Source of the DNA: Azospirillum sp. TSH58
GTDB taxonomy: Bacteria; Pseudomonadota; Alphaproteobacteria; Azospirillales; Azospirillaceae
DNA length: 64,000 nt
NCBI RefSeq assembly: GCF_003119115.1
Contig: NZ_CP022367.1
Location: forward strand, 509,001-573,000
Direction of reading: 5' to 3'
The position numbers and the translations under genes were made by a program. The notes under the pieces were generated by a model. That model did not search any database. It was given only the letters and a program-made list of their open reading frames with translations, and was not told the origin of the DNA. Below are positions 55,181-63,470 of the stretch, piece after piece (position 1 is the first letter of the stretch; every line of letters begins with the position of its first letter).

Positions 55181-55937
55181 GGCCCACCTCACCCGTCCCC
55201 ATGTAGGCCTCCATGACCTGAGGGTTGCGCGATACGACGTCGTATGCGCCCTCGGCCAGGATCTCGCCGCGGCGGAGCACGGTGATGGTGTCCGACAGAT
55301 GGGCGACGACCGACAGGTTGTGCTCCACCATCAGGATGGTGCGGTCGGCGGAGACGCGCTTGATGAGGGCGGCGGTGCCTTCGATGTCCTCGTGGCCCAT
55401 GCCGGCCAGCGGTTCGTCGAGCAGCATCACCTCCGGGTCGAGCGCCAGCGTGGTGGCGATCTCCAGCGCGCGCTTGCGGCCGTAAGGCAGCTCGGCGGCG
55501 GTGTGGCCGGCCCAGGGGGTGAGGTTCACCGCCTCGATCAGCTCCTCGGCGCGGTCGTGCAGGTCGTGCAGGCTGGCCTCCGGCTTCCAGAAATGGAAGC
55601 TGGTGCCGCGCGGGCGCTGCAGCGCGACGCGGACATTCTCCAGCACGCTGAGATGCGGGAAGACCGCGGAAATCTGGAAGGAGCGCACCATGCCGAGCAG
55701 CGCCACGTCGGCGGGCTTCATGGCGGTGATGTCGCGCCCTTTGTAGAGAATCTGGCCGCGCGTCGGCGTCAGGAACTTGGTCAGCAGGTTGAAGACCGTG
55801 CTCTTGCCGGCGCCGTTCGGGCCGATCAGCGCATGGATCGTGCCGCGGCGGACCTGGAGGTTCACCTCCTTCACCGCGATGAAGCCCTTGAACTCCTTCG
55901 AGAGTCCGCGCGCTTCCAAAATGATGTCGTCGGCCAT
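55173..55937 (-). CDS. ABC transporter ATP-binding protein, LivG type
   Basis: This 254-residue ATPase has Walker A ALIGPNGAGKSTVFNLLTKF, the LivG-specific insertion around MVRSFQISAVFPHLSVLENV, signature ELPYGRKRALEIATTLALD, Walker B VMLLDEPLAGMG and the H-loop MVEHNLSV. It is the first gene of the transport/catabolism run. The ATG at 55937 is chosen because upstream codons are not conserved. The divergent gap of about 300 bp contains the promoter and then the cobalamin riboswitch of the other strand. Confidence 0.95.
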   Translation of the reverse strand: MADDIILEARGLSKEFKGFIAVKEVNLQVRRGTIHALIGPNGAGKSTVFNLLTKFLTPTRGQILYKGRDITAMKPADVALLGMVRSFQISAVFPHLSVLENVRVALQRPRGTSFHFWKPEASLHDLHDRAEELIEAVNLTPWAGHTAAELPYGRKRALEIATTLALDPEVMLLDEPLAGMGHEDIEGTAALIKRVSADRTILMVEHNLSVVAHLSDTITVLRRGEILAEGAYDVVSRNPQVMEAYMGTGEVGHA

Positions 55938-56235
55938 GGGTGCCGCTTTTCCCTCCCTGTTCGTCCGCGTCGTCTGCCGGTCCGCGTTTTTGGTTAGTCT
56001 GATATAAGCACAGAACATGCCAACTGCGGGACTTTCGAACAAGCCCTTGAAATCGTTTATTTCCCCCTACACGACCGTGGGCCTCCCATACCGTCCGGAG
56101 TGTCAGCTTTCCAGACAGACTGTACCGATCTTCCGACACACCAACGGCGGCATGGGCGGAGCGTTCCGGGTTCGGCGGCACGGTTTCCGGGCGCCAAATG
56201 GCCGCTTGCAAATCGGGGGTCCGCCTGCAATTCTG
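55938..56235. other. divergent intergenic region
   Basis: No gene was found in these 298 bases. They must contain the minus-strand promoter of livG (the AT-richer CTGATATAAGC is near 56000) and the plus-strand promoter of the cobalamin riboswitch. No clear operator was recognised. Confidence 0.4.
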
Positions 56236-56432
56236 CGCCTCCGACGGTGCCCCGTCCGCCGTGAAGGCGCGGGGATAATAGGGAATGCGGTGCGGACCCC
56301 GATGGGGTCCAAGGCCGCGGCTGCCCCCGCAACTGTATGCGGCGAGTCCGCCTCCGGAAATGCCACGGGCCGAGAGGCCGGGAAGGCGGGAGGCGCGACG
56401 ACGACCCGCGAGCCAGGAAACCTGCCGCCGGA
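56236..56432 (+). promoter_or_regulatory. cobalamin (B12) riboswitch
   Basis: The conserved adenosylcobalamin riboswitch elements appear in order: GGGAATGCGGTGC (56281), GGCTGCCCCCGCAACTGT (56319), ATGCCACGGGCCGAGAGGCC (56360) followed by GGGAAGGC, and the B12 box AGCCAGGAAACCTGCC (56411-56426). It is expected to switch off the downstream genes when cobalamin is plentiful. It stands 55 nt before the small ORF and 230 nt before cobW. The region between may hold an expression-platform hairpin, which was not resolved by eye. Confidence 0.93.
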
Positions 56433-56481
56433 CCGACACTCATCCAATCCGCCGGGTGTGGCGGAGACAGGGAACCAGATC

Positions 56482-56604
56482 ATGACGCATCGCGCCGTCC
56501 TCAGTCCGTCCGCATGGCCGCTCCAGGCCGCCGCACCATCGCTGGCCATGGCGCTGGCCATGGCGCCGGCCATGGCGCTGGCCGCCGGGCGTCCGCTCCG
56601 CTGA
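56482..56604 (+). CDS. 40-residue ORF between riboswitch and cobW
   Basis: This 40-residue peptide (MTHRAVLSPSAWPLQAAAPS, then Ala-Met-Ala-Leu repeats) starts shortly after the B12 riboswitch. Its last half is encoded by 12-bp tandem repeats (CTGGCCATGGCG). The hydrophobic tail could be a membrane or signal-like segment. AGGGAA precedes the ATG at about 9 nt. It may be a leader or a small membrane protein in the place where CbtB often sits, but the sequence does not show the CbtB pattern clearly. Confidence 0.4.
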   Translation: MTHRAVLSPSAWPLQAAAPSLAMALAMAPAMALAAGRPLR

Positions 56605-56658
56605 CCGGCGGACCGACCTTCCCCATCCCCTATTTCCCCTATTCTTAGGAGACGGCCG

Positions 56659-57732
56659 ATGACCACCGGCCCGCTGACCGCCGGGAAGACCCCGGCCACC
56701 GTCATCACCGGCTTTCTCGGCGCCGGCAAGACGACGCTGATCCGCAGCCTGCTGGAGCAGGCCGGCGGGCGCCGTCTGGCGCTGATCATCAACGAGTTCG
56801 GGGACGTCGGCATCGACGGCGAGATCCTGCGCGCCTGCGGCGACCCGACCTGCAGCGAGGACGACGTGATCGAACTGGCGAACGGCTGCCTGTGCTGCAC
56901 CGTCGCCGACGACTTCGTCCCGGCCATCGAGAAGCTGCTGGCCCGCCCCCAGCCGCCGGAGCACATCATCATCGAGACGAGCGGCCTCGCCCTGCCGAAG
57001 CCGCTCGTCCAGGCCTTCCACTGGCCGGCGATCAAGACGCGGGTGACGGTGGACGGGGTGGTCGCGGTGGTCGACGCCGCCGCCGCCGCGGAGGGCCGCT
57101 TCGCCCCCGATCCGGCGGCGCTGGCCGCCCAGGCCGCCGAGGCCGGGCAGGTCGACCACGAGACCCCGGTGGAGGAGGTGTTCGAGGACCAGCTTCTCTG
57201 CGCCGACCTGATCGTGGTGAACAAGACAGATCTGGTCGACGCCGCCGCCCTGGCGAAGGTCGAGGACCTGATCCGCGCCGCCATGGCGGAGGGCGGCATG
57301 GCTGAGGGCGGCGCTGGGCGCGAGCCCAAGATCCTGCGCGCCAGCAACGGCAAGGTCGATCCGGTGGTTCTGCTGGGCGTCGGGGCCGGGGCCGAGGACG
57401 ACCTCGCCAACCGCCCCAGCCACCATGACGAGGAGGAGGGCCACGACCACGACGACTTCACCAGCTTCGTCGTGGAACTCGGCCCGCAGCCCGACCCGGC
57501 GGCCCTGGCGAAGACGCTGGAGCGGGTGGCCGCCGCCCATGGCGTGCTGCGCCTGAAGGGCTTCATCGACGTGCCGGGCAAGCCGATGCGGCTGCTGGTG
57601 CAGGGCGTGGGAACGCGCATCCAGACCCATTTCGACCGCTTCTGGAAGCCCGACGAGCCGCGCCGCAGCCGTCTGGTGGTGATCGGCGAGACGGGCCTGG
57701 ACCGCGACGCCGTGACCGCGGCGCTGGGGTGA
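56659..57732 (+). CDS. cobW: CobW family GTPase, cobalt chaperone
   Basis: This 357-residue G3E GTPase has Walker A ITGFLGAGKTTLIRSL, the metal-binding CxCC (ELANGCLCCTV), the G-domain motifs IIETSGLALPKP and IVVNKTDLVDAA, and a His/Asp-rich stretch (SHHDEEEGHDHDDF, about 255-268) before the C-terminal domain. CobW supplies cobalt to the CobNST chelatase of the aerobic pathway. It is the first large gene after the B12 riboswitch. Confidence 0.95.
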   Translation: MTTGPLTAGKTPATVITGFLGAGKTTLIRSLLEQAGGRRLALIINEFGDVGIDGEILRACGDPTCSEDDVIELANGCLCCTVADDFVPAIEKLLARPQPPEHIIIETSGLALPKPLVQAFHWPAIKTRVTVDGVVAVVDAAAAAEGRFAPDPAALAAQAAEAGQVDHETPVEEVFEDQLLCADLIVVNKTDLVDAAALAKVEDLIRAAMAEGGMAEGGAGREPKILRASNGKVDPVVLLGVGAGAEDDLANRPSHHDEEEGHDHDDFTSFVVELGPQPDPAALAKTLERVAAAHGVLRLKGFIDVPGKPMRLLVQGVGTRIQTHFDRFWKPDEPRRSRLVVIGETGLDRDAVTAALG

Positions 57733-57974
57733 TGCACCATTTGCCCTTCTCCCCTCCGGGGAGAAGGGATGGGATGAGGGGGCGGCCGCAAGGCCGACCA
57801 CGCCGACTTATTGCAGTGCGTGGACGCCCTCGCGGGCGCCCCCTCACCCTAACCCGGTCGCTCGCAAGTCTCGCGCCCTCTCTCCGCCTTTGATCGCCTT
57901 CGGCGCTCAACCGGCCTTCGGCCGGCGGCTCCGAGCCCCGGAGGGGCGAGGGGACTTCTTTAAAGCTGTAGCCA
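57733..57974. repeat. intergenic with several hairpins
   Basis: These 242 bases between cobW and cobN have no gene. They contain CCCTTCTCCCC-TCC-GGGGAGAAGGG (57743-57767), a perfect hairpin, GGCGGCCGCAAGGCCG, and CCGGCCTTCGGCCGG. The CCCTCACCC and CTCTCTCCGCC words resemble pieces of the palindromic repeat family, but the end-to-end layout differs. They could terminate or stabilise the cobW transcript. Confidence 0.5.
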
Positions 57975-60900
57975 ATGCACCTACTCGCCGCCCGCCAGGA
58001 AGACCTCGACGCCGGCCCCCAGGCCGTGGACCTGGGGCAGAGCCCGGCGGACCTCGTCGTCCTGTCCTTCTCCGACAGCGACCTGACGGCGCTCGCCGCC
58101 TGCTGGAAGCGCCACCGTGACACCCGGCCCGCCGATCTGTTGCCGACCCTGCGGCTGGCGAACTTGGCGTGGCTGGGGCACCCGCTGTCGGTGGACCTCT
58201 ACGTCGACTCCGTGATCCGCAAGGCGAAGCTGGTCGTTCTGCGGCTGCTCGGCGGGGCGGGCTACTGGCGCTACGGGCTGGACCATGTCGCCGCGGCCTG
58301 CCGGGAGTCGGGGGTGGCGCTGGCCGTGCTGCCCGGCTGCGCCCAGCCGAACCCCGCCCTGGAGGGCTACGGCACCGTTCCGGCCGAGGCGGCGCAACGG
58401 CTGTGGCGCTATTTCACCGAAGGCGGGCCGGACAACATCGCCAACCTGCTGGCCTACGCCGCCACGCTGGCCGGGCGGGAGCGCCCCTGGCGCGAGCCGG
58501 CGCCCGTCCCGCGCTTCGGCGTCTATGAGGGCTGGTCCGGCCAAGGTGCCGGGTCCTGCGCGCCGGTCGTCTTTTACCGCTCCCACCTGCTGGCCGGAGA
58601 TCTGGAGCCGGTGCACGCGCTGTGCGACGCGCTGGCCGCGCGCGGCCTCGCCCCGCTGCCGCTCTTCGTGGCGAGCCTGAAGGAGCCGGACTGCGCCGCC
58701 TGGATGCGCGCCACCCTGACCGCCCGCGACGCCGCCGTCGTGCTGAACCTGACCGGCTTCTCGGCGGCGCGCGAGGACGGCTCACCGCTGGAAGCCAACG
58801 GCACGCCGGTGCTGCAAGCCGTGCTGTCCACCACAACCGAGGAGGGCTGGCGCGGCTCCGCCCGCGGCATGGGGCCGTCCGACCTCGCCATGAACGTCGT
58901 GTTGCCGGAGATGGACGGCCGCATCCTGACCCGCGCCATCGCCTTCAAGGCCGAAGGGGCGCCGGACCCCGATCTGGAGTTCGCCCCGACGCTGATCCGC
59001 CCGGTGCCCGACCGCGTGGCCTTCGCCGCCGATCTGGCCGCCGCCTGGGTGCGGCTGGGCGCCACGCCGCGGGCCGAGCGCAAGCTGGCGCTGGTGCTGT
59101 CCGACTATCCGGGGCCGGGCGGCGGCATTGGCCACGCGGTCGGCCTCGATACCCCGGCGAGCGTCGTCGGCATCCTGGAGCGGCTGCGCGCCGAAGGCTA
59201 CGCGCTGGACGGGCTTCCCGCCGGCCCCGCCGCCCTGATGGAGGCGCTGACCGGCGGGGCCACCGCCGCGCTGAGCCTGGCCACGCTGAGCCTGGAGGAC
59301 TACCGCCGCCTTGCCCCCGCCGAGGCCCGCGCCCGCATCGCCGCCACCTGGGGCGACGAGGAGGCCGACCCGCTGTCCTCTCAGATGGAAAACGGCGCGG
59401 CCTTCCGCTTCACCGTGCTGGCCTGCGGCAACATCGCCGTCGCCGTGCAGCCGAGCCGCGGCCATGGCCCACTGACCACAACCCAGCATCACGACCCGGA
59501 GACGCCGCCCAGCCACGGCTATTACGCCTTCCATCTCTGGCTCCGCCATGTCCTGGGCGTCCACGCGCTGGTGCAGGTGGGGGCGCACGGGACGCTGGAA
59601 TGGCTGCCGGGCAAGGCCGTGGCGCTGTCCGCCGACTGCTGGCCGGAAATCGTCGCCGGTCCGCTGCCCTGCCTCTACCCCTTCATCGTCAACAACCCCG
59701 GCGAGGGCGTGCAGGCGCGCCGCCGGCTGGGCGCCGTGCTGATCGGCCACCTGACCCCGCCGCCGGTCGAGGCCGGGCTGCACGGCGACCTCGCCGAGCT
59801 TGAAACGGCCATCGACGAATATTCGATGGCGACCGGGCTGGACCCGCGGCGGCTGGGCACGCTGCGGCAGACCATCCTGGATCTGGCATGGAGTTCCGGC
59901 GTCGCCGCCGACTGCAACCTGCGGCCCGACGACGACCCCGACGCCATCCTCAGCCGCCTCGACGCCCATCTCTGCGACATCAAGGAGATGCAGATCCGCG
60001 ACGGGCTGCACGTCTTCGGCACGACACCGGAGCCGGAGCGGCGTGCCCGCCTGCTCGCCGCCGTCGCCCGCTTCGGCGCGCCGGAGGACGTCGCCCCGGC
60101 GCTGGACGCCTGCGGCGAGGCGGAGATGGCCGCGCTGCTCGCCGGGCTGGACGGGCGCTTCGTGAAGCCCGGCCCTGGCGGCTCCCCGGCGCGGGGAAGG
60201 GCCGACACGCTGCCCACCGGGCGGAACCTCTACGCGCTCGACCCGCGCGGCGTGCCGACGCCGACCGCCTGGACGTTGGGCTGGCAGGCGGCGGACGCGC
60301 TGATCACCCGCTATCTGCAGGACCATGGCGACTGGCCGAAGCGGCTGGTGGTCGATTGCTGGGGCACGCCGGCCATGCGCACCGGCGGCGACGAGCTGGC
60401 CCAGGCCATGGCCCTGCTGGGCGTGCGACCGCTGTGGGAGAACGGCTCCGGCCGGGTCACCGGCTTCGAGGTGATGCCGGCCTCCGTCCTGGGCCGCCCG
60501 CGGGTGGACGTGACGCTGCGCATCTCCGGCCTGTTCCGCGACGTCTTCCCTCAGCAGATCGCCCTGTTCGACCAGGCCGTCCGCGCCGTGATGGCGGAGG
60601 ACGAGCCCGACGACGTGAATCCCGTCGCCGCCGCGTTGCGCACCGACCGCGCTGAATTGGAAACCGGCGGCACCCCGGCGGTGGAGGCGGAACGCTGGGC
60701 CAGCGCGCGGGTCTTCGGCGCCGCTCCCGGCGCCTATGGCACAGCGCTGCCCGGAATGATCGCGCGGGGCGACTGGAGCGCGCGGGCCGACTTCGGCGCC
60801 GCCTATCTTGAGGGAAGCTGCCACGCCTACGGCAAGGGGCTGGAGGGCGTGCCGCTGCCCACCCTGTTCCGCCGCCGCATCGGCGGGGCCGACGCGCTGG

Positions 60901-61415
60901 TCCACCACCAGGACCAGCGGGAGCACGACGTCCTCTCCACCGACGGCTTCATGCAGTATGAGGGCGGCTTCTCCGCCGCCGCCGCGCTGGCCAACGACGA
61001 CCCGGCCAACGACCCGGCGCTCTACCACCTCGACAGCTCCGAGCCGGAGAGCCTGACCGTCCGAACGCTGGGCGAGGAGATCGCCCGCGTGCTGCGCGGC
61101 CGGGCCGCCAACCCGCGCTGGATCGACGGCATGATGCGCCACGGCTACCGCGGCGCCGGGGAGCTGGCGGCGAGCGTGGACACGCTGTTCGCCTTCGCCG
61201 CGACCACCACGGCGGTGCGGCCCCACCATTTCGACCAGTTGTACGGCGCCTATGTGGACGACCAGCGGGTGTGGGACTTCCTGGCACAGTCCAATCCGGC
61301 CGCCGCCCGGCATATCCTGGACCGGCTGACCGAGGCCCTGGAGCGCGGTCTCTGGCACCCACGCCGCAATTCGACGGGCGACGATCTGCGCCGCCGCAAG
61401 GAGATGTCCGCATGA
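57975..61415 (+). CDS. cobN: aerobic cobaltochelatase subunit CobN
   Basis: This 1146-residue large chelatase subunit inserts cobalt into hydrogenobyrinic a,c-diamide with CobS and CobT, which are not in the window. The sequence has CobN/Mg-chelatase blocks LSDYPGPGGGIGHAVGLDTP, VGAHGTLEWLPGKAVALSAD, YPFIVNNPGEGVQARRRLGA, HLTPPPVEAGLHGDLAELET and LHVFGTTPEPERRARLL. It ends at ...RRRKEMSA, overlapping cobG by ATGA. The length is within the family range (1100-1300). The N-terminus begins with MHLLAARQEDLDAG. Confidence 0.95.
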   Translation: MHLLAARQEDLDAGPQAVDLGQSPADLVVLSFSDSDLTALAACWKRHRDTRPADLLPTLRLANLAWLGHPLSVDLYVDSVIRKAKLVVLRLLGGAGYWRYGLDHVAAACRESGVALAVLPGCAQPNPALEGYGTVPAEAAQRLWRYFTEGGPDNIANLLAYAATLAGRERPWREPAPVPRFGVYEGWSGQGAGSCAPVVFYRSHLLAGDLEPVHALCDALAARGLAPLPLFVASLKEPDCAAWMRATLTARDAAVVLNLTGFSAAREDGSPLEANGTPVLQAVLSTTTEEGWRGSARGMGPSDLAMNVVLPEMDGRILTRAIAFKAEGAPDPDLEFAPTLIRPVPDRVAFAADLAAAWVRLGATPRAERKLALVLSDYPGPGGGIGHAVGLDTPASVVGILERLRAEGYALDGLPAGPAALMEALTGGATAALSLATLSLEDYRRLAPAEARARIAATWGDEEADPLSSQMENGAAFRFTVLACGNIAVAVQPSRGHGPLTTTQHHDPETPPSHGYYAFHLWLRHVLGVHALVQVGAHGTLEWLPGKAVALSADCWPEIVAGPLPCLYPFIVNNPGEGVQARRRLGAVLIGHLTPPPVEAGLHGDLAELETAIDEYSMATGLDPRRLGTLRQTILDLAWSSGVAADCNLRPDDDPDAILSRLDAHLCDIKEMQIRDGLHVFGTTPEPERRARLLAAVARFGAPEDVAPALDACGEAEMAALLAGLDGRFVKPGPGGSPARGRADTLPTGRNLYALDPRGVPTPTAWTLGWQAADALITRYLQDHGDWPKRLVVDCWGTPAMRTGGDELAQAMALLGVRPLWENGSGRVTGFEVMPASVLGRPRVDVTLRISGLFRDVFPQQIALFDQAVRAVMAEDEPDDVNPVAAALRTDRAELETGGTPAVEAERWASARVFGAAPGAYGTALPGMIARGDWSARADFGAAYLEGSCHAYGKGLEGVPLPTLFRRRIGGADALVHHQDQREHDVLSTDGFMQYEGGFSAAAALANDDPANDPALYHLDSSEPESLTVRTLGEEIARVLRGRAANPRWIDGMMRHGYRGAGELAASVDTLFAFAATTTAVRPHHFDQLYGAYVDDQRVWDFLAQSNPAAARHILDRLTEALERGLWHPRRNSTGDDLRRRKEMSA

Positions 61416-62839
61416 GCGCGATCACCCAGCCCAGCAATGCCCTGCCCCGCAACCCGCCGCGCCGGCGCGGCATGTGTCCCGGCGTTCTCGCCCCGATGGA
61501 GGTCGGCGACGGTCTGCTGGTCCGCGTGCGCGTCCCGGCGGGGGTGCTTCCCGCCGCCTCGGCGACGCGGATCGCGGAACTTGGGCGTCGTCACGGCAAC
61601 GGTCTGGTCGATCTCAGCCACCGAGGCAACCTGCAACTGCGCGGCGTCGCCGCCCCGGACATGGCGGCGCTGATCGCGGAGCTTCGCGCGCTCGGCTACG
61701 TCTCGGACGATGCCGAGAGCGAGGCGGTGCGCAACGTGCTGACCTCGCCCACCGCCGGACTGGACGGGACGGCGGTGCTGGACGTGCGCCCCTACGCCCT
61801 GGCGCTCGACGCCCGGCTGGCGGCGGATCGCGCGCTGCACCGGCTTCCGCCGAAGTTCGGCTGGCTGGTCGATGGCGGCGGGCAGGCCACCCTGTTCGAC
61901 AGCAGCACGGATGTCCGCTTTGACGCGGTAGAGGGGCCGCTGTTCCGCGTCGGGCTGGGCGGGACCTTCGAGGGCGCCGCTCTGCTGGGCCATTGCCGCC
62001 CCGACGATCTGGTGGAACTGGCGGCGGCGCTGGCGCGAGCCTTCCTGGAGCTTCGGCAGACCCTGGCCGAACCGCCGCGGCGCATGGCCGGGCTGGTCAA
62101 GGCGCTGGGGGTGGAGGCGCTGCGGGAGCGGGTGGCGGGGATGCTGACCGGCCCCCACCCTTCCCATGCTGCGCATGGGCCCCTTCCCTCCCCCGCCGGG
62201 CAGGGGAGGGAGCTTTCTCCCCCGCGAACCTCATTCCCTCCCCCGCCCAGCGGGGGAGGGTCAGGGTGGGGGCAAACGCCGCCCACCCGACATTTCCTCG
62301 GCCACCAACCCTCCTGGCCCCAACCCTCCTGGCTCGGCGTCGCCTTCCCCTTCGGCCGCCTCGACTGCGACCGGCTGGAAGCGCTGGCCGCCCTCACCCA
62401 CGAGATCCGCATCACCCCCTGGCGCGCCCTGCTGCTGGCCGCCCCGCAGGACGGCGCCGCTGAACGAGCAACCGCCCTCGGCGGCATCCTCGACCACCAG
62501 GACATCCGCCTGAAGCTCACCGCCTGCAGCGGCGTCACCGGCTGCGACGTCGGCACCACCGACACACACGCCGACGGCCTCGCCATCGCGGCGCGCGCGG
62601 CGGGCTTGCTGGAGGCGGTGCGGATGGTGCATGTCTCCGGCTGCCCGAAGGGCTGCGCCCATCCCGGTGTGGCCGATGTCACGCTCACCGCGCGGGAAGG
62701 CGTCTACGACGTCGCGCTGAACGCCGCACCCGGCGGCACGCCCTGGCGGTCCGGCCTGACACCCGACGCCGCCGTAACCGCCGTTGCCTCTTTGTCTGGC
62801 GCCGATCTGTCTGTTGAGGAGTTGTCCCGTGTCCGCTGA
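61412..62839 (+). CDS. cobG: precorrin-3B synthase, with an in-frame repeat insertion
   Basis: CobG oxidises precorrin-3A with O2. This 475-residue protein has the siroheme/4Fe-4S ligands in LTACSGVTGCDVGTTDTHA and VSGCPKGCAHPGVADVTLTA, and the N-terminal ferredoxin-like half GMCPGVLAPMEVGDGLLVRV with VDLSHRGNLQLRGVAAPDMA. Between the two halves (residues about 248-287) it carries 41 residues encoded by the palindromic repeat element (62151-62273), rich in Pro, Ser and Gly. This is unlike CobG and keeps the frame open. The insert lies in a linker, so the enzyme is probably active. The ATG overlaps the cobN stop. Confidence 0.93.
   Translation: MSAITQPSNALPRNPPRRRGMCPGVLAPMEVGDGLLVRVRVPAGVLPAASATRIAELGRRHGNGLVDLSHRGNLQLRGVAAPDMAALIAELRALGYVSDDAESEAVRNVLTSPTAGLDGTAVLDVRPYALALDARLAADRALHRLPPKFGWLVDGGGQATLFDSSTDVRFDAVEGPLFRVGLGGTFEGAALLGHCRPDDLVELAAALARAFLELRQTLAEPPRRMAGLVKALGVEALRERVAGMLTGPHPSHAAHGPLPSPAGQGRELSPPRTSFPPPPSGGGSGWGQTPPTRHFLGHQPSWPQPSWLGVAFPFGRLDCDRLEALAALTHEIRITPWRALLLAAPQDGAAERATALGGILDHQDIRLKLTACSGVTGCDVGTTDTHADGLAIAARAAGLLEAVRMVHVSGCPKGCAHPGVADVTLTAREGVYDVALNAAPGGTPWRSGLTPDAAVTAVASLSGADLSVEELSRVR
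62151..62273 (+). repeat. palindromic repeat element inside cobG, copy C
   Basis: GCCCCCACCC (62151-62160) and GGGTGGGGGC (62264-62273) are perfect inverses. Within lie CCCATGC-TGCGCATGGG, CCCTCCCCCGCCGGGCAGGG and CCCTCCCCCGCCCAGCGGGG followed by GAGGGTCAGGG. Length 123 bp is exactly 41 codons. It shares its ends and inner blocks with copies A (38576) and B (53093). Confidence 0.85.
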
Positions 62840-63470
62840 GCCGCTTTACGACTACATCCGCGATGGAGCGGCCATCTACCGCCAGTCCTTCGCCACCATC
62901 CGGGCGGAGGCCGACCTGTCGGGCATCCCCGACGACCTGAAGCCGGTGGCGGTGCGCGTCATCCACGCCTGCGGCATGGTGGACGCGGCCAGGGATCTGA
63001 TGTTCTCCCCCGACGTGGGAACGGCGGCGCGGGCGGCTCTGCGCGGCGGGGCGGCGATCCTCTGCGACAGCGAGATGGTCGCCCACGGCATCACGCGGGC
63101 GCGCCTGCCGGCCGACAACCCCGTCGTCTGCACGCTGCGCGACCCGGCGGTGCCGGAGCTTGCCAGACAGGTCGAGAACACCCGCTCCGCCGCCGCGCTG
63201 GAGCTGTGGGCGCCCCGGCTGGCCGGGTCCGTCGTCGCCATCGGCAACGCGCCGACCGCCCTGTTCAAGCTGCTGGAGATGATCCGCGACGGCGCGCCGA
63301 AGCCGGCGGCGGTGCTGGGCTTCCCCGTGGGCTTCGTCGGTGCGGCGGAAAGCAAGGACGCGCTGGCCGAGGCGCCCTTCGGCCTGCCCTTCCTGGCGAT
63401 CAAGGGCCGGCGCGGCGGCAGCGCCATGGCGGCGGCGGCGGTCAACGCCCTGGCGAGCGACGTGGAATGA
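62829..63470 (+). CDS. cobH: precorrin-8X methylmutase
   Basis: This 213-residue enzyme moves a methyl group from C11 to C12 to give hydrogenobyrinate. The sequence has AIYRQSFATIRAEADLSGIP, the catalytic His in VRVIHACGMVDAARDLMFSP, LCDSEMVAHGITR, AIGNAPTALFKLLEMI and FPVGFVGAAESKDAL, all family marks. It starts with GTG at 62829 (GAGGAG 8 nt upstream), overlapping cobG by 11 bp, and its stop overlaps the cobI ATG. Confidence 0.96.
   Translation: MSAEPLYDYIRDGAAIYRQSFATIRAEADLSGIPDDLKPVAVRVIHACGMVDAARDLMFSPDVGTAARAALRGGAAILCDSEMVAHGITRARLPADNPVVCTLRDPAVPELARQVENTRSAAALELWAPRLAGSVVAIGNAPTALFKLLEMIRDGAPKPAAVLGFPVGFVGAAESKDALAEAPFGLPFLAIKGRRGGSAMAAAAVNALASDVE

Noticed and set aside
58782..61358. 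858-codon minus-strand ORF over cobN
   Set aside because: Antisense shadow of a strongly conserved CobN sequence.
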